Shown: positions 8,674-14,334 of the stretch, in pieces | Position numbering within the stretch: the stretch's first letter is position 1 | How the letters are laid out: every line of letters starts with the position of its first letter | Source of the DNA: CADEED01 sp035761265 | GTDB lineage: Bacteria; Pseudomonadota; Gammaproteobacteria; Steroidobacterales; Steroidobacteraceae | Reading direction: 5' to 3' | NCBI GenBank assembly: GCA_035761265.1 | Contig: DASTRL010000043.1 | Location: 1-18,949, forward strand | Length of the DNA stretch: 18,949 nt | Made by a program: the position numbers and the translations under genes | Notes under the pieces: generated by a model | Seen by the model: only the letters and a program-made list of their open reading frames with translations | Told to the model about the DNA's origin: nothing | The model's database searches: none

Positions 8674-8701
8674 GGATGCCGTCGCCACGCGACCGGCATC
8701 C
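8674..8701 (-). promoter_or_regulatory. Strong hairpin in the mraZ-rsmH intergenic gap
   Basis: In the 133-base gap between the mraZ stop and the rsmH start the transcript can fold GGATGCCGGTCGC against GCGACGGCATCC: twelve pairs, one bulged G and a three-base loop. No T-run follows on the transcribed strand, so it is not a standard intrinsic terminator. It could be an attenuator, an RNA-stability element that separates mraZ from the rest of the mRNA, or chance. Nothing else is recognisable in the gap apart from the TAGTTAGGTAGTTGG stretch just after mraZ. Confidence 0.5.
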
Positions 8702-8753
8702 CACCCCATGATCCTTCGACCCGAACGATCCAACTACCTAACTACTTGCGAAA

Positions 8754-9206
8754 TCACAGCGTGAGTGAGTCGAGCTCGGCCGGCAGGCCGGTTTCCGCCG
8801 CCTCGTTCGCGAGCCACAGGTCGCGACGCTCGTTCCAGCGCGCCTCGTCCCACAGCTCGCAACGGTTGCCCTGGCCGATGAGCATGCCGTTGCGCTCGAG
8901 ATGCGCGAATTCGCGCAGCTCCGCCGGCAACAGCAGCCGGCCATGCCCGTCGAGCGTGAGCTCGGTGGCGTGACCCACCATGAGCCGTTGCAGCCGGCGG
9001 GCCTGCGCATGCAGGGACGGCAGGCTCATCAGCTTGCGTTCGATCTGTTCCCACTCGGGAAACGGGTAGATGAGCAGGCACAGGTCCCGGTCCACCGTCA
9101 CGACCAGCCTCCCCTGGCTGCGCTCGAGCGCGTGCTCCCGGTACCGGGTGGGAAACACCATCCGGCCCTTGGCATCCAGGGTCACTTTTGCTGCACCGCG
9201 AAACAT
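8754..9206 (-). CDS. mraZ: Transcriptional regulator MraZ
   Basis: MraZ is a small DNA-binding protein of the AbrB-like double-psi barrel superfamily that forms rings and regulates the dcw operon it heads. The 150-residue product carries the two expected tandem half-domains. The first is KVTLDAKGRMVFPTRYREHA (about 7-26) and the second, about 70 residues later, is ELTLDGHGRLLLPAELREFA. Both contain the DxxxR motif of the family (DAKGR, DGHGR). The ATG at 9206 gives MFRGAAKVTL, a normal N terminus, with AAGG about eleven bases upstream. Its predicted operator, three TGGG boxes, lies between its own promoter and start codon, so autoregulation is likely. It is the first gene of the minus-strand cluster. 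Confidence 0.96.
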   Translation of the reverse strand: MFRGAAKVTLDAKGRMVFPTRYREHALERSQGRLVVTVDRDLCLLIYPFPEWEQIERKLMSLPSLHAQARRLQRLMVGHATELTLDGHGRLLLPAELREFAHLERNGMLIGQGNRCELWDEARWNERRDLWLANEAAETGLPAELDSLTL

Positions 9207-9226
9207 GGACGAACAGGCCTTTTATG

Positions 9227-9250
9227 CCCATTTCTCCCCACTTTTTCCCA
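9227..9250 (-). promoter_or_regulatory. MraZ operator: three TGGG boxes at 10-base spacing
   Basis: On the minus strand the leader reads TGGGAAAAAG, TGGGGAGAAA, TGGGCATAAA in direct succession. The TGGG cores fall at 9247-9250, 9237-9240 and 9227-9230, exactly ten bases apart. MraZ of E. coli and Mycoplasma is known to bind direct TGGGN repeats separated by five bases, which is exactly this arrangement. A degenerate fourth copy (TGGC) lies one period upstream at 9257-9260, touching the -10 box. The boxes sit just downstream of the predicted transcription start, where binding would block promoter escape. Confidence 0.9.
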
Positions 9251-9259
9251 CTTGGCGCC

Positions 9260-9288
9260 ACTATAGGAACGCAGGCAGGCGCGGTCAA
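9260..9288 (-). promoter_or_regulatory. Sigma70-type promoter of the dcw cluster (Pmra)
   Basis: The minus strand has a -35 box TTGACC (9283-9288), a 17-base spacer and a -10 box TATAGT (9260-9265). An AT-rich block with AAAATTTT (about 9291-9312) lies directly upstream and looks like an UP element, which stands out in this GC-rich DNA. The transcription start is predicted near 9253, giving a leader of about 47 bases that carries the MraZ boxes. Confidence 0.85.
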
Positions 9289-9312
9289 GAAATAAGTCAC
9301 AAAATTTTCTCG

Positions 9313-9591
9313 TGCCGACAGCGACTTACGGCGGATTTCGAGGGTGGGCGAGGGAGGTCGAACCGCGGGGACGCTTATCGATCAGTGAGTTGTTGACCCA
9401 ACTTCATACAGTGGATCACGAAGAACGAGCCTGTATGCGGCGGGTAGCAGCTCGCGCCGGAATGACGGTCTTGACGTGACCGCTTCTGTTTCACTTATGA
9501 ACTGATGGGACGCAGGATGCCGCAATTGTTCCGGCGGCAACGGGATGGGACTCACCAGGAACTGGCGAAAATGGAACGGCATGGCAGAAGT
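9313..9591. other. Spacer between rnpB and the mraZ promoter without a recognisable gene
   Basis: About 280 bases with lower GC than the surrounding genes. I see no convincing gene. A 66-codon minus-strand frame (9382-9582) has no ribosome binding site and no recognisable motif. The stretch holds an inverted repeat CATACAG (9405-9411) and CTGTATG (9431-9437) with a 19-base spacer, and a weak hairpin TGCCGC/GCGGCA (9518-9539) that may lie downstream of rnpB. No clear terminator for rnpB (a GC hairpin followed by T residues) is visible. Confidence 0.5.
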
Positions 9592-9956
9592 GGAGTCGGC
9601 CTGTAAGCCGGGTTTTGTCGAGGACGGTCATTCCTCTGGAATCGCCGTCACCGGCGACTTCAAGCGGCCTACCCGGAAGCACGCGGGGACGCGCGCTGCC
9701 GCTTGCGCGGCGACTTCCCTATTTGGCCTTGCTCCAGGTGGGGTTTGCCGTGCCGCCGGATGTTGCCACCGGCGCGGTGCGCTCTTACCGCACCGTTTCA
9801 CCCTTGCCAGCCTCATTGCTGAAGCTTCGGCGGTTTGCTTTCTGTTGCACTTTCCGTCGGCTCACGCCGCCCAGGCGTTACCTGGCACCTCGTCCGCAGG
9901 AGCCCGGACTTTCCTCCACGTTTCGCGAGAAACGCAGCGACCGTCCGGCCGACTCC
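9592..9956 (-). ncRNA. rnpB: RNase P RNA (M1 RNA, bacterial type A)
   Basis: This is the catalytic RNA of RNase P, which removes 5' leaders from tRNA precursors. The ends pair to form helix P1: GGAGTCGGCC (9947-9956) with GGCCGACTCC (9592-9601), ten perfect pairs. The universal core regions appear in order on the minus strand: GGAGGAAAGTCCGGGCTCC (9899-9917), GTGCAACAGAAAGCAAACCG (9831-9850), CGGTAAGAGCGCACCG (about 9775-9790), GAGCAAGGCCAAATAGG (9718-9734) and, near the 3' end, CGACAAAACCCGGCTTACAG (9601-9620). The order and the CGGGTAGGCCGCTTGA stretch match the E. coli-like type A structure. The ends are set by P1; the mature 3' tail may be a few bases longer. rnpB next to rsmI and lpoA is a known gammaproteobacterial arrangement. 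Confidence 0.97.
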
Positions 9957-9963
9957 GGGGCGC

Positions 9964-9992
9964 ACCATAGCGGCATGCGGTGGGGTTCACAA
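9964..9992 (-). promoter_or_regulatory. Promoter of rnpB
   Basis: The minus strand has TTGTGA (9987-9992), a 17-base spacer and TATGGT (9964-9969). The predicted transcription start near 9957 coincides with the first base of helix P1 of the RNase P RNA, which supports both the promoter and the 5' end of the RNA. Confidence 0.75.
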
Positions 9993-10000
9993 GGTGATTC

Positions 10001-10023
10001 GGCGCGCGCATCGAGCGCGCGCC
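10001..10023 (-). terminator. Perfect GC hairpin after rsmI (terminator-like, no T-run)
   Basis: GGCGCGCGC, a five-base loop and GCGCGCGCC form a perfect nine-pair stem between the rsmI stop (10035) and the rnpB promoter. It is placed where a terminator for rsmI would be expected, but no T-run follows in the direction of transcription. It may pause polymerase, aid Rho-independent release weakly, or protect the 3' end of the rsmI mRNA. Confidence 0.5.
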
Positions 10024-10034
10024 GCATGCCACGG

Positions 10035-10892
10035 TCATCCGGGCTTTTCCCGCGCCAGCTCGAGCGCGCGCGCGTAGGCGTCGTTGCGCTTCGTCCCGGT
10101 GAGGCGCGCGGCCAGCGCCGCGGCCTTGCTCGGCGCCAGCTCCGACAACAGCACGCCAAGCGTGGCGTCGAGCTGCGCGCGCGCCGGGTCGGCGCGTTCG
10201 CGCGCAGCACCTTCGATCACCAGCGTGATCTCCCCGCGCGTGAAATTCGCATCGCTGCGCGCCTGCGCGGCCAGCGTCGCCAGCGTGCCGCGATACACCG
10301 TCTCGAACACCTTGGTCAGCTCACGCGCCACCGCCGCGCGCCGTTCGGGACCGAAGGCCGTCACCATGTCTTCGAGCGATTCGGCGATACGGTGCGGCGC
10401 CTCGAAGAACACCAGGGTGCGCGTCTCGCGCGCGAGCTCGGCGAGCCGCGCGCGCCGTTCGGCGAGTCGCGCCGGCAGGAATCCCTCGAACGAGAAGCGC
10501 TCGGTGGGCAGCCCCGCGATGGATAGCGCGGCAGTAATCGCCGAGGGTCCCGGCACCGCGACGATGCTCATTCCTTCCTGCGCCACGCGACGCACCAGCT
10601 CGAAGCCGGGGTCGGACAGCAGCGGCGTGCCGGCATCGCTCACCAGCGCGATGCGCGCGCCCGCGCGCAGCCGCTCCAGCAGTTCGCCGATGCGCTCGGT
10701 CTCGTTGTGCTCGTGCAGCGACACCAGCGGACGCGACAGCCCCAGCGTTGTCAGCAATTGCCCGGTCCTGCGCGTGTCCTCGGCCGCCACGAGCTCCGCG
10801 GCCGCGAGTTCGTCGCGGGCACGCGGTGACAGGTCGCCGAGATTGCCGATGGGTGTCGAGATCACCGCGAGGCGTCCCGGATTGGCAGCCAC
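10035..10892 (-). CDS. rsmI: 16S rRNA (cytidine(1402)-2'-O)-methyltransferase RsmI
   Basis: RsmI belongs to the tetrapyrrole-methylase fold family and adds a 2'-O-methyl group to C1402 of 16S rRNA, the same nucleotide that RsmH methylates on the base. The start GTG at 10892 gives 285 residues, close to the E. coli protein. The sequence opens VAANPGRLAVISTPIGNLGD, the family's N-terminal signature. It continues with AAEDTRRTGQLL, SLHEHNE, ALVSDAGTPLLSDPG, VPGPSAITAALSIAGLP, FEGFLPA and FFEAPHRIAESL, all typical. I prefer the GTG at 10892 over an open frame extending to an ATG at 10946: GGTGGAG lies seven bases upstream of the GTG, the family motif begins right after it, and the longer version would leave no room between rsmI and the divergent lpoA. 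Confidence 0.95.
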   Translation of the reverse strand: MAANPGRLAVISTPIGNLGDLSPRARDELAAAELVAAEDTRRTGQLLTTLGLSRPLVSLHEHNETERIGELLERLRAGARIALVSDAGTPLLSDPGFELVRRVAQEGMSIVAVPGPSAITAALSIAGLPTERFSFEGFLPARLAERRARLAELARETRTLVFFEAPHRIAESLEDMVTAFGPERRAAVARELTKVFETVYRGTLATLAAQARSDANFTRGEITLVIEGAARERADPARAQLDATLGVLLSELAPSKAAALAARLTGTKRNDAYARALELAREKPG

Positions 10893-10904
10893 TATACTTC
10901 TCCA

Positions 10905-10922
10905 CCGCGTCTGGATACGCGG
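10905..10922. promoter_or_regulatory. Perfect palindromic arms in the rsmI-lpoA divergent gap
   Basis: CCGCGTCTGGATACGCGG is an 18-base element with two perfect six-base inverted arms (CCGCGT and ACGCGG) around CTGGAT. It lies in the 54-base gap between the divergent starts of rsmI and lpoA and could be an operator for either gene. GC-rich palindromes also arise by chance, and no clear -35/-10 pair is visible for either gene here. Confidence 0.35.
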
Positions 10923-10946
10923 CCATCCCCGAAGGCTATTCGACAC

Positions 10947-12812
10947 ATGATTGCCGGAAAAGCTTTGCTACGCATCTTTGCCCTCGCCGCCATGCTGCTC
11001 ATGGCGATGCTGCTCGCCGGCTGTCCGAGCCAACCGCGCACCGCGCCATCGGCGGCGGCACGCGCCGAGGCGGCGATGCGCGCCGGAGATCATGCGGGGG
11101 CCGCGGCGCTGTACGAGCGGCTCGCGGAGCAGACCACCGGCGGCGACAGCATCGAATTCCGCCTGCGCGCCGCGCGTGCGTGGCTCGCTGCCGGCCGGCC
11201 GGTCGACGCCGACCGCGTGCTCGCGGGCGTCGGACCAGGCGCCACGCCGCAACAGGCATTCGAGCGACGGATGCTGGGCATCCAGTCCGCGGTGGGCCAG
11301 GGGCGCGGCGAAGAAGCCTGGCGCGAGATCAGTGGCATGCAGGTGCCGGCGTCGCAGCCCGCCGCCGCGCGCTACTACGAAACGCGGCAGCACGTGGCGA
11401 TCGCCACCGGCCATCTGGTGGACGGCATCCGCGCACAGCAGTCGCGCGAGCGTTTGCTGGGACCGGGTGAGGCGCGCGCCACCCGCAGCGAATTGTTAGG
11501 GCAGCTGCGCGCGGCGGCAGAGCGCGGCGTGCCGCTCACGCCGCCGCCGGGCAGCGACGCGACGCTGCGCGGCTGGCTCGAGGCGGCGTCCGTCGCGCTC
11601 GACAATTCCCGCAACCCCACGCTCGGGGCCACCCGCCTCACCGCCTTCCGTGCGCGCTATCCCGGCCACCCCGCCATTGGCGCGCTCGCCGGCGAACCCG
11701 GCATCGGCATCGAAGCTCCACCCGCTGCGCTGGAATCGGCGCCGCACATGGCGCTCATCCTGCCGCTCACCGGGCGAACGGCGGCGCCGGCCGCGCAGAT
11801 CCGCGACGGATTCCTGACTGCCTATTACCAGATGCCGGTGAATGCGCGCCCGCGACTGCGCCTGTACGACAGCGCGCAGGGCACCATCGCCGACATCATG
11901 GCGCAGGCCACCGCGGCAGGGGCCGAATTCATCGTCGGACCCCTGATCCGCGAAGAAGTCGTGGCCGCCGCCGACATCCTCACGGCGCGTCCGCCGGTCC
12001 TGGCGCTGAATTTCCTGCCAGCGGACCGCCCGCCACCGGAGAAATTCTTCCAGTTCGCGTTGTCACCCGAGGACGACGCGCGCGCCGTCGCGCGCTATCT
12101 CGTCACCAACGGCCGTCGCTATGGCGTCATGATCGCGCCCGAAGGGGACTGGGGCACGCGAGTCGCGGCGGCCTTCGACGAGGAGCTGCGCTCGGCGGGC
12201 GGATTGGTGCTCGGCCAGTCCACCTACAACCCCGCCGACAAGGACTATGGCGCCGCCATCATGCAGGTGCTGCGCACCGATGACAGCCGCGCGCGCCAGC
12301 AGCGCATCCAGTCCGCCATCGGACAGAAGCTGGAATTCGAGCCGCGACGTCGTGCCGACATTCAATTCATCTTCATTCCGAGTCAGCCGGGCGTCGCGCG
12401 TCTGCTGCGCCCGCAGCTGCGATTTCACCTGGCCGGCGACATTCCCACCTACACGCTCGGCGATGCCTATGAGCCGCACGCTACGGCCAATCAGGAAATC
12501 GATGGCGTGATGTTCCCGGACATGCCCTGGATGCTGGCAGCGGACCCGCTGACCACCGAAGTGAGCGCGGCGGCCACCCAGGCCTTCGGTGACTCGCCCA
12601 CGCGTCGCGGCCGTCTGTTCGCCTTCGGCTACGACGCCATGCGCATCGCGGCCGCATTGCGCCGCGGTGCGCCCGTTCCTGCGCAGGGCCTCACCGGCGC
12701 CCTGAGCCTGGACGCGCAGGGTCGCGTGCGGCGCGACCTGCAGTGGGTCCGCATCAAGGGCGGCGTGCCCACGCCGCTGGAAGGCACGCCCGTCGCGGCA
12801 AGTTCACCCTGA
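10947..12812 (+). CDS. lpoA: Penicillin-binding protein activator LpoA (LppC family lipoprotein)
   Basis: LpoA is an outer-membrane lipoprotein that reaches through the periplasm and stimulates the transpeptidase of PBP1A. The 621-residue product has a lipoprotein signal peptide with hydrophobic core LLRIFALAAMLLMAMLLAGC and lipobox LAGC, so Cys26 would be lipidated. The N-terminal half (about 35-250) is alanine-rich and helical, as expected for the TPR-like domain, with AEAAMRAGDHAGAAALYERL as one such repeat. From about 267 (HMALILPLTGR) the chain resembles periplasmic binding protein type I folds, including FIVGPLIREEVVAAADIL and LALNFLP. Start: ATG at 10947, with GAAGG about eleven bases upstream. 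The order rsmI (divergent), lpoA, yraN is the same as in E. coli. Its partner PBP1A is not encoded in the window. Confidence 0.93.
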   Translation: MIAGKALLRIFALAAMLLMAMLLAGCPSQPRTAPSAAARAEAAMRAGDHAGAAALYERLAEQTTGGDSIEFRLRAARAWLAAGRPVDADRVLAGVGPGATPQQAFERRMLGIQSAVGQGRGEEAWREISGMQVPASQPAAARYYETRQHVAIATGHLVDGIRAQQSRERLLGPGEARATRSELLGQLRAAAERGVPLTPPPGSDATLRGWLEAASVALDNSRNPTLGATRLTAFRARYPGHPAIGALAGEPGIGIEAPPAALESAPHMALILPLTGRTAAPAAQIRDGFLTAYYQMPVNARPRLRLYDSAQGTIADIMAQATAAGAEFIVGPLIREEVVAAADILTARPPVLALNFLPADRPPPEKFFQFALSPEDDARAVARYLVTNGRRYGVMIAPEGDWGTRVAAAFDEELRSAGGLVLGQSTYNPADKDYGAAIMQVLRTDDSRARQQRIQSAIGQKLEFEPRRRADIQFIFIPSQPGVARLLRPQLRFHLAGDIPTYTLGDAYEPHATANQEIDGVMFPDMPWMLAADPLTTEVSAAATQAFGDSPTRRGRLFAFGYDAMRIAAALRRGAPVPAQGLTGALSLDAQGRVRRDLQWVRIKGGVPTPLEGTPVAASSP

Positions 12813-12822
12813 GCGCGCGTCC

Positions 12823-13191
12823 GTGCGCGGGCCGGCGCCGCAGTTCGATCGTCGCCAGGCAGGATCGCTCGCGGAGAACAGCGCCTGCGCTTTCCTCGAA
12901 TCCCATGGATTCACGATCGTCGCGCGGAATTTCCTGCGCCGTGTCGGCGAGCTCGACGTGGTGGCGCGCGCCGGCGATCTGCTGATCGTCGTCGAAGTGC
13001 GCACGCGCAGCCGCGAGGATTTCGGCGGCGCGGCCGCCAGCATCGGGCCTCAGAAGCAGCGGCGCATCGTCGCCACCACGGGTCTGCTGCTGCAGCGACG
13101 TCCGGAGCTGCGCCACTGTCGCGTACGTTTCGACGTCATCGTCGTCAGGCACGGCGCCATCGAATGGCTCAAACATGCGTTTGACGCGTAG
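12823..13191 (+). CDS. yraN: YraN family protein (UPF0102)
   Basis: A 122-residue protein of the UPF0102 family, whose fold is related to PD-(D/E)XK nucleases; the cellular role is not firmly established. Visible motifs are GSLAENSACAFLESHGFTIV (about 14-33), RVGELDVVAR with E43 and D45, the EVR of VVEVRTRS (58-63), FGGAAASIGPQKQRRI, and CRVRFDVIVV followed by IEWLKHAFDA at the C terminus. The GELD and EVR residues match the nuclease-like acidic and basic positions of the fold. The start is a GTG at 12823, ten bases after the lpoA stop and with only a weak ribosome binding site, so coupling to lpoA is likely. Its last codons contain the promoter of can. Confidence 0.92.
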   Translation: MRGPAPQFDRRQAGSLAENSACAFLESHGFTIVARNFLRRVGELDVVARAGDLLIVVEVRTRSREDFGGAAASIGPQKQRRIVATTGLLLQRRPELRHCRVRFDVIVVRHGAIEWLKHAFDA

Positions 13192-13209
13192 CCATCGCCT
13201 GTTTATGGT
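13181..13209 (+). promoter_or_regulatory. Strong promoter of can, overlapping the end of yraN
   Basis: TTGACG (13181-13186), a 17-base spacer and TATGGT (13204-13209). Only nine bases separate the -10 box from the can ATG at 13219, and transcription normally starts six to eight bases after the -10 box. The predicted mRNA thus begins at or within about three bases of the start codon. Confidence 0.72.
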
Positions 13210-13218
13210 CGCGCCCAC

Positions 13219-13884
13219 ATGAAAAGACTGGATGAACTGTTCGCAAACAATCGCGCCTGGGCCGAGAGCATCCGCCGGCAGGATCCGGAATTCTTCTCCA
13301 AGCTGTCGCGCCAGCAATCGCCGAACTACCTGTGGATCGGTTGCGCCGACAGTCGCGTGCCCGCCAACCAGATCGTCGGACTTCTGCCCGGCGACGTGTT
13401 CGTCCATCGCAACATCGCCAACATGGTGGTGCACACCGACCTCAACTGCCTCTCGGTGATGCAGTTCGCGATCGACATCCTCAAGGTCAAACACGTCATC
13501 GTCGTCGGCCACTACGGCTGCAGCGGTGTGCAGGCCGCCATGCGCCGCATGCGCGTGGGCCTCGCGGACAACTGGCTGCGGCACGTACAGGACGTGCACG
13601 AAAAACACGGACAGGCGTTGCGCTCCTGCCATGGCGAGACTGCCGCATCCGACCGGCTGTGCGAGCTCAATGTCATCGAGCAGGTGCAGAACGTCTGCCA
13701 GACCAGCATCGCGCGTGACGCCTGGGAACGTGGCCAGGAATTGAACGTGCACGGCTGGATCTACGGCATCGCCGATGGCCTGGCGCGTGACCTGGAGACG
13801 ACGGTTTCCGACTTTCGCGAGGCGGGGCCCGTCTACCAGGCGGCCCTGGCCAAGCTAACATCCGGTGGCTCGAGCGCTCGCTGA
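13219..13884 (+). CDS. can: Beta-class carbonic anhydrase
   Basis: This enzyme interconverts CO2 and bicarbonate in the cytoplasm, supplying bicarbonate for biosynthetic carboxylations. The 221-residue protein aligns without gaps to E. coli Can over the active site. The zinc ligands are C42, H98 and C101, and the D44-R46 pair lies in GCADSRVPANQI. Other family motifs are GDVFVHRNIANMV, VVGHYGCSGV and, further on, LNVHGWIYGIADG. The start ATG at 13219 follows yraN by 27 bases and has no Shine-Dalgarno sequence, in agreement with the leaderless transcript predicted from its promoter. In many gammaproteobacteria this place after yraN is held by diaA/gmhA and a BON-domain gene; here neither is present. 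Confidence 0.96.
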   Translation: MKRLDELFANNRAWAESIRRQDPEFFSKLSRQQSPNYLWIGCADSRVPANQIVGLLPGDVFVHRNIANMVVHTDLNCLSVMQFAIDILKVKHVIVVGHYGCSGVQAAMRRMRVGLADNWLRHVQDVHEKHGQALRSCHGETAASDRLCELNVIEQVQNVCQTSIARDAWERGQELNVHGWIYGIADGLARDLETTVSDFREAGPVYQAALAKLTSGGSSAR

Positions 13885-13895
13885 GACAACCCGAC

Positions 13896-13910
13896 CGGCG
13901 AGCATCGCCG
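13896..13910. terminator. Short hairpin between convergent can and sspB
   Basis: CGGCGA, loop GCA, TCGCCG: a perfect six-pair stem in the 41-base gap between the stops of can (plus) and sspB (minus). Its place suits a bidirectional terminator, but there is no T-run on either side, so this is a weak call. Confidence 0.35.
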
Positions 13911-13925
13911 CGGGCCGGCGCGCTA

Positions 13926-14327
13926 CTACTTGACGACCTTGAGCTGCGGGCGCCGGCCGCCGTCTTCCGGCGGCGAAGGCTTGGTCGGCGGCTCGGGGCC
14001 GAGATCCTGTTCCGAGAACACCATGCCCTCGCCGGTCTCGCGCGCATAGATGCCGAGCACGGTGCTCACCGGGATACGCACGTGGTGTACGACGCCGGCG
14101 AAGCGCGCTTCGAACTCGATCCAGTCGTTGCCGATGACCAGCCGCTGCGTCGCGGTCGAGGACAGGTTGAGCACCACCTTGCCGTCCTTGACGTAGGCGC
14201 GCGGCACTTCGACGCCCGGCTTCTCGGCATCGACGATGACATGCGGCGTCTCGCCGTTGTCCATCATCCAGCCGTGCATGGCGCGGATCAGGTAGGGGCG
14301 CTTGGAGTTGCGCGGCCTGTCGTTCAT
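13926..14327 (-). CDS. sspB: ClpXP adaptor / stringent starvation protein B
   Basis: SspB binds ssrA-tagged, incompletely made proteins and delivers them to the ClpXP protease. The 133-residue product starts at the ATG at 14327, seven bases after sspA. The substrate-binding domain is recognisable: RPYLIRAMHGWMMDNGETPH (10-29), VEVPRAYVKDGKVVLNLSS, NDWIEFEARFAGV and the IYARETGEGMVF block (about 93-104). The extreme C terminus GGRRPQLKVVK (123-133) is the ClpX-docking tail; E. coli ends GGRPALRVVK. The linker between domain and tail is only about 16 residues and proline-rich, far shorter than in E. coli (whole protein 165 residues). The open frame continues upstream through sspA but with no SspB similarity. 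Confidence 0.95.
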   Translation of the reverse strand: MNDRPRNSKRPYLIRAMHGWMMDNGETPHVIVDAEKPGVEVPRAYVKDGKVVLNLSSTATQRLVIGNDWIEFEARFAGVVHHVRIPVSTVLGIYARETGEGMVFSEQDLGPEPPTKPSPPEDGGRRPQLKVVK

Positions 14328-14334
14328 GCGGGGC

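Noticed and set aside
9471..9501. TTGACG (9471-9476) with TATGAA (9496-9501) as a plus-strand promoter
   Set aside because: The spacing of 19 bases and the weak -10 box make it poor, and there is no gene downstream on that strand before the antisense side of rnpB.
9382..9582. A 66-codon minus-strand frame between rnpB and mraZ
   Set aside because: No ribosome binding site or motif, and it lies in a region that otherwise looks non-coding; kept only as part of the spacer description.
9545..10526. Plus-strand open frames across rnpB and rsmI
   Set aside because: They read the complement of a clearly identified structural RNA and of rsmI; such frames are common spurious calls over rnpB.
12754..13752. 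A 332-codon minus-strand frame across yraN and can
   Set aside because: It spans two well-supported plus-strand genes and their promoter, and has no family signature.
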